From: Allobosea thiooxidans
Lineage (GTDB): Bacteria > Pseudomonadota > Alphaproteobacteria > Rhizobiales > Beijerinckiaceae
Length of the DNA: 64,000 nucleotides
NCBI RefSeq assembly: GCF_900168195.1
Contig: NZ_FUYX01000001.1
Span: forward strand, 62,001-126,000
Direction: 5' to 3'
Below the pieces are notes generated by a model. That model had not been told where the DNA came from, did no database searches, and saw only the letters and a program-made list of their open reading frames with translations. Position numbers and translations under genes: made by a program. Within the stretch, counting starts at the first letter, position 1, and each line of letters begins with the position of its first letter. This document shows, piece after piece, positions 58,923-64,000 of the stretch.

Positions 58923-60311
58923 ATGACCCGCGCGCAGGCGATCGCGAAAGCACAGGACTGTTTCGATTCCGGCAGGCTGAAGAGCGATCTCGCCCGCCTC
59001 GTCGCCATACCCACCGAAAGCCAGAACCCGGACCGCGCCCCCGTCCTCGGCGATTATCTCGAGCAGGAGATGCGGCCGCTGCTCGAATCGCTCGGCTTCG
59101 CCTGCCGCGTCCTCACCCATCCCAAGGCCCGCGGCCCCTTCCTCTATGCCGAGCGCATCGAGGATCCCTCGCTGCCGACCATTCTGGGTTACGGCCATGG
59201 CGACGTGATCCGCGGCCTCGACGCGCAATGGAGCGAGGGTCTCTCGCCCTGGAAGCTCACCGAGCGCGAGGGCCGCTGGTACGGCCGCGGCGTCGTCGAC
59301 AACAAGGGGCAGCACCTGATCAACCTCAGCGCGCTGCGCGCCGTGCTGGAGACGCGCGGCAAGCTCGGCTTCAACGCCAAGTACCTGATCGAGATGGGCG
59401 AGGAATCCGGCTCGCCGGGCCTGCGCGAGCTCTGCACCGAGCAGAAGGAGCTGTTCAAGGCCGACATCCTGATCGCCTCGGACGGGCCGCGCCTCAACGC
59501 CGACCGCCCGACGGTCTTCCTCGGCGCGCGCGGCGGCGTCACCTTCGACCTCTCGATCAATGCGCGCGAGGGCGGCCACCACTCCGGCAACTGGGGCGGC
59601 ATCCTCTCTGATCCGGCGATCCAGCTCGCCCATGCCATCGCCTCGATCGCCTCGCCGACCGGCCAGATCCGCATCCATGAATGGGTGCCGAAGGAGCTGC
59701 CGCCGGCCGTGCGCAAGGCGCTGGTCGGTTGCGAGATCGACGGCGGCCCGGACGGTCCGACCATCGATCCCGATTGGGGCGAGCCCGGCCTCACCCCGGC
59801 CGAGCAGGTCTTCGGCTGGTGCTCCTTCGATGTTCTGGCGATGAAGTCGGGCGTGCCCGAGACGCCGGTGAACGCCGTGCCGCCGAGCGCCTGGGCCCGC
59901 TGCCAGCTGCGCTTCGTCGTCGGCATCGACCAGAACGACGTCGTCCCGGCCCTGAAGCGCCATCTCCAGCGCCACAACTTCCCGATGGTCGAGGTCTCGC
60001 TCAGCCGCTCCGAGATCTTCGGCGCGACCCGGCTGGACCCCGAAGATCCCTGGGTGGACTTCGCACTGGCTTCGATCGCCCAGAGCACCGGCAAGCAGCC
60101 GGCGCTGCTGCCCAATCTCGGCGGCTCGCTGCCGAACGACATCTTCGCCGACATCCTGGGCCTGCGCACGATCTGGGTGCCGCATTCCTATCCCGGCTGC
60201 TCGCAGCACGCGCCGGACGAGCATCTGCCCGTCGCCATCGCGCGCGAGGCGCTCACCGCCATGGCCGGCCTCTACTGGGATGTCGGCTCGGGCAACGCGC
60301 CCGCCGTCTGA
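58923..60311 (+). CDS. M20-family metallopeptidase
   Basis: 462 aa. Zinc-binding GHGDVIRG (first ligand His plus Asp), YGRGVVDNKGQ (bridging Asp), catalytic MGEESGSPGL and later ligand ASDGPRLN, with the dimerisation domain inserted at about residues 210-360 and a final HSYPGCSQHAPDEH ligand. Members are dipeptidases, acylases or carbamoylases. It may act in peptide or N-acyl amino acid use; the substrate cannot be read here. The ATG at 58923 is the first in the conserved region. Confidence 0.87.
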   Translation: MTRAQAIAKAQDCFDSGRLKSDLARLVAIPTESQNPDRAPVLGDYLEQEMRPLLESLGFACRVLTHPKARGPFLYAERIEDPSLPTILGYGHGDVIRGLDAQWSEGLSPWKLTEREGRWYGRGVVDNKGQHLINLSALRAVLETRGKLGFNAKYLIEMGEESGSPGLRELCTEQKELFKADILIASDGPRLNADRPTVFLGARGGVTFDLSINAREGGHHSGNWGGILSDPAIQLAHAIASIASPTGQIRIHEWVPKELPPAVRKALVGCEIDGGPDGPTIDPDWGEPGLTPAEQVFGWCSFDVLAMKSGVPETPVNAVPPSAWARCQLRFVVGIDQNDVVPALKRHLQRHNFPMVEVSLSRSEIFGATRLDPEDPWVDFALASIAQSTGKQPALLPNLGGSLPNDIFADILGLRTIWVPHSYPGCSQHAPDEHLPVAIAREALTAMAGLYWDVGSGNAPAV

Positions 60312-60314
60312 GGC

Positions 60315-60572
60315 TCATTCCTGCGGCCGGCGCGGATCACGCCCCGGCGGCAGGTCGATCGGCGTCGCCGGGGGTGCCTCCGGCGGCGCATTCGGTGGCA
60401 ATTCCGGCGGCGGCTCGGTCGGGATGCCCTGCGGCTCGTCCTCCGGGGGCGACTCGACCGGCGGCGCCGGCGGCACATTGCCCGGAGTCAGCGGTGGCGC
60501 CTCGGGCGGCGTATCGGGTACGGCCGGCGTGTTGGCCGGGCCGGCGGCGAAACTGCGATTGAACTGCATCAT
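60315..60572 (-). CDS. Small proline-rich protein
   Basis: 85 aa, about one-third proline, in a PPEAPP/PPxLPP repeat arrangement from residue 15 to the end. Not recognised. The ATGATG start at 60572 lies just downstream of a small hairpin (60580-60595, CTGCCC-TTTA-GGGCAG) on the minus strand. No signal peptide, and no clear RBS. The third-codon-position GC bias does not distinguish coding from chance here, so this call is weak. Confidence 0.42.
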   Translation of the reverse strand: MMQFNRSFAAGPANTPAVPDTPPEAPPLTPGNVPPAPPVESPPEDEPQGIPTEPPPELPPNAPPEAPPATPIDLPPGRDPRRPQE

Positions 60573-60649
60573 GCGGAAACTGCCCTTTAGGGCAGGAACG
60601 CCCGAGCCGGCCAAAAGCTCCCTCAGGTGCCATGCGGACCGGGCGCCGC

Positions 60650-61111
60650 TCAATCGGGCGACGGACCTCCCGCCCCATCCTCCCCCGGCGGCGCATGGCG
60701 CCTCTGGAGCCGACGTTCCAGCGAATGGTCGAGGGCGAGCAGGAAGAGGGCGAGCCCCGTCGCCGTCAGCGTCACCAGCCATTTCCCGAGCCCGGCGGAA
60801 CAGCCTAGCGCCGCCGTCACCCAGATCGCCGCTGCGGTGGTCAGGCCGTGCGGCGCCATCTCGCCGTTGCGGTGGATGATCAGCCCCGCCCCGAGAAAGC
60901 CGATTCCGGTCAGAACGCCCTGGACGACGCGGCTCGCCGCATCCGGGTGCAGCGTCTCGCTGAACAGGCTCGCGGCGGCGGCCGTGCCGATCCCGACCAG
61001 CCCGAAGGTCCGCAACCCTGCGCTCTTGTGCTGCAGTGTCCGCTGCCATCCGACGGCGACCCCTGCCACGAGGCCTGCGAGCAGCCGAAGCATCAGTTCG
61101 AGTTCGTCCAC
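60650..61111 (-). CDS. MgtC/SapB-family membrane protein
   Basis: 153 aa, four membrane helices. MLRLLAGLVAGVAVGWQRTLQHKSAGLRTFGLVGIG and GVLTGIGFLGAGLIIHRNG are the MgtC/SapB core. Lacks the C-terminal ACT-like domain of the Salmonella virulence protein. Involved in Mg2+-limitation or envelope responses in other species. Monocistronic or upstream of the proline-rich ORF. Confidence 0.9.
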   Translation of the reverse strand: MDELELMLRLLAGLVAGVAVGWQRTLQHKSAGLRTFGLVGIGTAAAASLFSETLHPDAASRVVQGVLTGIGFLGAGLIIHRNGEMAPHGLTTAAAIWVTAALGCSAGLGKWLVTLTATGLALFLLALDHSLERRLQRRHAPPGEDGAGGPSPD

Positions 61112-61336
61112 GATGCAGCCCGCTCCGCCTTCAGCCCGAAGCCGACGATAGCACAGCCTCGCGGCGACGAAGCAGGCGGGCAGCTGGAACGGCGCGCAGC
61201 CGCAAGAAGGTATTTTCAGATAGTCGAAATGCCGATTCTAGATGACTTCGACATTACCAAGAATTAATCCGGCCATTCATCTCCCGTTTAGCGAAAGAAC
61301 TCCACAATAACACCATCGAAATCAGGAGATATTGTC

Positions 61337-61675
61337 ATGAAAAGAATTCTTGCTTCTGCCATCGCCGGTGCCGTTCTACTCGCCGCCACCGCTCCCAGCT
61401 TCGCGCAGTCTTACCGGGCGCCGTATCACGGCCCGGCTCGTCATGGCCCTGTCCAAGTCGAGAAGCATGTGACCAAGAAGGTCATCGTCCGCAAGGATCG
61501 CTGGGCCCGCGGCCACGCCCTGCCCCGGCAGTACCGGCACAGCTATGTGCGGGACTATCACCGCCATCACCTGCGCGCGCCGGGCCCTGGCCAGCGCTGG
61601 GTCCGGGTCGACAACCAGTTCATCCTGATCAATTCGATCTCGGGCGTGATCGCGGCCCTCGCCGCGGCCCGCTGA
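61337..61675 (+). CDS. RcnB-family exported protein
   Basis: 112 aa. Signal peptide ending FAQS (about residue 24), then a His/Arg/Tyr-rich mature part with the RcnB pattern ALPRQYRHSYVRDYHRHHLRAPGPGQRWVRVDNQFILIN. E. coli RcnB is a periplasmic Ni/Co homeostasis factor; family members elsewhere are of unknown role. AGGAGA precedes the ATG. The His-rich centre (residues 62-75) could bind metal. Confidence 0.88.
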   Translation: MKRILASAIAGAVLLAATAPSFAQSYRAPYHGPARHGPVQVEKHVTKKVIVRKDRWARGHALPRQYRHSYVRDYHRHHLRAPGPGQRWVRVDNQFILINSISGVIAALAAAR

Positions 61676-61776
61676 GCCGGAGCGGCCTGTCCCGCGACAC
61701 ATGATCGGGCGGCGGCGCTCAGGCGCTGGCCGCTCGCTTCAGCGAGGGATGGTTCCGGAGATGTTCGGGAAGGTCG

Positions 61777-61852
<76 letters not shown>

Positions 61853-61991
61853 ATACGCCACGAAGCGTCGCCGGTCAGCGGCGTCGGCCGCGTCAGGCAG
61901 GGGGCGTGTAGCAAAGGCCCCGCCCCCTGTCCACCCATATGCGACAGTTTTTTCAAGGCCCGCAAAAAAAGCCGCGCGGGCCTGTGGATCG

Positions 61992-63263
61992 TCACGCCGT
62001 GCGGCGGTTCAGCAGGTGGTAGAGCACGATCGCGCCGAAGGTCGCGGTGCCGATTCCACCGAGCTCGTAGCCGAAGATCGGCAGCTTCAGGTCGCCGGCG
62101 CCAAGAATCAGCGCGGTCGCGACCGTGATCAGATTCTTCGGCTCGGAGAAGTCGACCTTGTTCTCGACCCAGATCCGGCCCGCCGTGGCGGCGATGAGGC
62201 CGAAGACCACGACCGCGAGGCCGCCGAGCACCGCGACGGGGATCGTGCCGATCACCGCGCCGAACTTGGGCGAGAAGCCGAGCAGGAGCGCGATGATGCC
62301 GGCCGCGACGAAGACCAGCGTCGAATAGACCCGCGTCACCGCCATCACGCCCATGTTCTCGGCATAGGTGGTCACACCCGTGCCGCCGCCCGAGCCGGCG
62401 ATCATCGTGCCGAGGCCGTCGGCGAAGAAGCCGCGGCCGATCAGATGGTCGAAATTGCGCCCGGTCATCACCGAGATGCCCTTGATATGCCCGAGATTCT
62501 CCGCGACCAGGATGATCGCGACCGGCACGATCAGCGTGATCGCCTTCATCTCGAAGACCGGCGCCACGAATTGCGGCAGGCCGAACCAGGCGGCCGCGCC
62601 GATCTTGCCGAAATCGATCGTCGGCGCGCCGAAGCTCGACGCCGTCAGCGCATAGAGGATGTAGGCGGCGAGCCCACCGATCAGCACCGGCAGGCGCTGC
62701 GGCAGCCCGCGCCCATAGACGGCGACCAGCGCCACGGCGACGACCGTGAACAACGCGATCCACTTGGTGTAGGGGCTGGCCGAGATCATGCTGATCGCGA
62801 CCGAGGTGAGGTTGAGGCCGATCGCTGCCACGACCGCGCCGGTCACCACCGGCGGCAGCAGCGTCTCGATCCAGCGCGTGCCGACGCCCTGCACGATCAC
62901 CCCGATCAGCGCATAGACCGCGCCGCAAGCGATGATGCCGCCGAGCGCCACGCCGATATTCGGGTTGGGACCGGAGCCGGCATAGCCCGTCGCCGCGATG
63001 ACGACGCCGATGAAGGCGAAGGAGGAGCCGAGATAGCTCGGCAGCTGCCCGCGGGTGATGACGAAGAACAGCAGCGTCGCGATGCCCGAGAAGAAGATCG
63101 CGACATTCGGGTCGAAGCCCATCAGCACCGGCGCCAGCACGGTCGAGCCGAACATCGCCACGACATGCTGCAGGCCGGCGATCACCGTCTGCCCGGTCGG
63201 CAGCCGCTCGTCCGGCATCACCGCGCCGGAAGTCTTCAGGGTCCAGTTCGGAAAATAGCCCAT
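61992..63263 (-). CDS. Uracil-xanthine permease family transporter
   Basis: 423 aa, NCS2/UraA fold, 14 membrane helices. QHVVAMFGSTVLAPVLMGFDP at the start, GYAGSGPNPNIGVALGG, and the signature ILVAENLGHIKGISVMTGRN followed by GTMIAGSGGGTGVTTYAENMGVMAVTRVYS. Uracil and xanthine/urate carriers share this family; the UraA-like AENLGH box makes uracil most likely. The ATG at 63263 has GGGGAG 8 bp upstream. Uptake of a purine for the nearby urate pathway is an alternative. Confidence 0.9.
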   Translation of the reverse strand: MGYFPNWTLKTSGAVMPDERLPTGQTVIAGLQHVVAMFGSTVLAPVLMGFDPNVAIFFSGIATLLFFVITRGQLPSYLGSSFAFIGVVIAATGYAGSGPNPNIGVALGGIIACGAVYALIGVIVQGVGTRWIETLLPPVVTGAVVAAIGLNLTSVAISMISASPYTKWIALFTVVAVALVAVYGRGLPQRLPVLIGGLAAYILYALTASSFGAPTIDFGKIGAAAWFGLPQFVAPVFEMKAITLIVPVAIILVAENLGHIKGISVMTGRNFDHLIGRGFFADGLGTMIAGSGGGTGVTTYAENMGVMAVTRVYSTLVFVAAGIIALLLGFSPKFGAVIGTIPVAVLGGLAVVVFGLIAATAGRIWVENKVDFSEPKNLITVATALILGAGDLKLPIFGYELGGIGTATFGAIVLYHLLNRRTA

Positions 63264-63397
63264 CGGCATCGCTCCCCAGGGTCGCCGGGGGGCGACCGCA
63301 CCGGAAGAGCAGATGAAGGCAAGAAGACGGGCCGCGCCAGATCGCCGCGGCCTCATCCACCGGAATCGATGATCCTCGCGCTATTCCGCCATAGGCC

Positions 63398-63490
63398 CGT
63401 CATGCTCGCCCTTGTGGCGAGCATCCACGTCTCGGACACGGCCTTAGCTGGGTGAAGACGTGGATGGCCGGGACAAGCCCGACCATGACG
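63398..63490. repeat. Palindromic intergenic repeat class B, copy 3
   Basis: CGTCATGCTCGCCCTTGTGG at the left, GGACAAGCCCGACCATGACG at the right, inner arms CATCCACGTC and GACGTGGATG. The most complete class B copy. It ends 14 bp from the leuA stop. Confidence 0.78.
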
Positions 63491-63503
63491 AGGAATGCGG
63501 TGC

Positions 63504-64000
63504 CTACTCGGCCGCCTGGGCGTGCAGGCGCCCGCCGCGGGCGATCAGCTTGTTGAGCGCCACCAGATAGGCCTTGGCCGAGGCGACCAGCGTGTCCGGA
63601 TCGGCGCCACGGCCGGTGACGGAGGAGCCGTCATGGGACAGGCGCACCGTCACCTCGGCCTGGGCGTCGGTGCCCTCGGTCACGGCATGGACGTCGTAGA
63701 GCTCCAGCCCCGCCTCATGCGGCACGATCGCCTTGATCGCATTGAAGATGGCGTCGATCGGCCCGTTGCCCTCGACCTCCTCGGTGACGGAGCGGCCTTC
63801 CACGTCGAGCTTCATCGTCGCCCGCTGCGGCCCCCGGGTGCCGGCGATCACGGTCAGCGATTCCAGCTTGATCCGGTCGTTGGCGGTGGCGATGTTCTCA
63901 TCGACCAGCGCCTCGATGTCCTCGTCGTAGACGTGCTTCTTGCGGTCCGCCAGCGCCTTGAAGCGGGTGAAGGCGTCTTCCAGCTGGTTGTCGCCCAGCT
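63504..64000 (-). CDS. leuA: 2-isopropylmalate synthase LeuA, C-terminal part (5' end outside window)
   Basis: About 165 residues of the C-terminal allosteric domain of 2-isopropylmalate synthase, the first step of leucine synthesis. FTRFKALADRKKHVYDEDIEALV, then TVRLSHDGSSVTGRGADPDTLVASAKAYLVALNKL are typical of the leucine-binding regulatory domain and the preceding linker. The catalytic TIM barrel lies beyond the right edge. The internal ATG/GTG near 63851 is not the true start. Confidence 0.93.
   Translation of the reverse strand, partial: LGDNQLEDAFTRFKALADRKKHVYDEDIEALVDENIATANDRIKLESLTVIAGTRGPQRATMKLDVEGRSVTEEVEGNGPIDAIFNAIKAIVPHEAGLELYDVHAVTEGTDAQAEVTVRLSHDGSSVTGRGADPDTLVASAKAYLVALNKLIARGGRLHAQAAE

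Overview
The window is a GC-rich chromosomal segment from an alphaproteobacterium. CckA next to RecA and AlaS, a LexA box of the GAAC-N7-GAAC type upstream of recA, FlbT/FlaF/FliX flagellar proteins, a eukaryotic-type NADP isocitrate dehydrogenase and many palindromic intergenic repeats all point to Hyphomicrobiales. A Bosea-like genus is my best guess; it is an inference, not shown by a marker gene. No phage, integrase, insertion sequence, CRISPR array or rRNA operon is visible.

Layout. 1-1761: the end of a flagellar export block (fliR 3' part, flhB). 1795-8737: cckA, recA and alaS, a cell-cycle, repair and translation block. 8737-13718: an exported protein, a small coiled-coil protein, icd, another exported protein, a short-chain dehydrogenase and a cupin dioxygenase. 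13827-26278: a large flagellar cluster: fliX divergent from flgI-flgJ(rod)-flgN-like, then a FlaG-like gene, two tandem flagellins, flbT and flaF, and on the other strand flgE-flgK-flgL. The fliX/flgI and flgE control regions carry sigma54-type -24/-12 elements with palindromes about 65-100 bp upstream that resemble Caulobacter ftr (FlbD) sites. Both flagellin genes have a CtrA-like TTWA-N7-TTAN motif at nearly the same distance from the start.

26459-33963: YcjF/YcjX/SixA-like genes; a TetR regulator divergent from an ABA4-domain fusion membrane protein, with a perfect 16-bp-arm palindrome between them; an XRE regulator with a DUF2975 membrane protein; a lipoprotein; and a MoxR ATPase. 34170-42829: a KefB-type antiporter, a glycosyltransferase/LpxH-like operon, a divergent SDR, a DMT permease, an XRE-cupin regulator, a diguanylate cyclase and a HAD hydrolase. 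42897-53366: two c-type cytochromes, an orphan CoxL-like molybdenum hydroxylase subunit, a DUF3829 protein, a rhodanese, a BON-LysM protein, a GlcG/HbpS-like protein, a ferredoxin-NADP reductase and a YfhO-like membrane protein.

53651-56912 is a compact urate-degradation locus: membrane urate oxidase PuuD, hydroxyisourate hydrolase, and a fused allantoinase/OHCU decarboxylase, which together could take urate to allantoate. A uracil-xanthine-family permease at 61992-63263 may feed it. The rest is an SNF2-like helicase bracketed by two copies of one palindromic repeat, an M20 peptidase, MgtC-like and RcnB-like proteins, tRNA-Lys(CTT), and the 3' part of leuA running off the end.

The most unusual structural signal is a set of at least ten palindromic intergenic elements in four sequence classes that share CGTCAT/ATGACG termini, including one element nested inside another upstream of recA.
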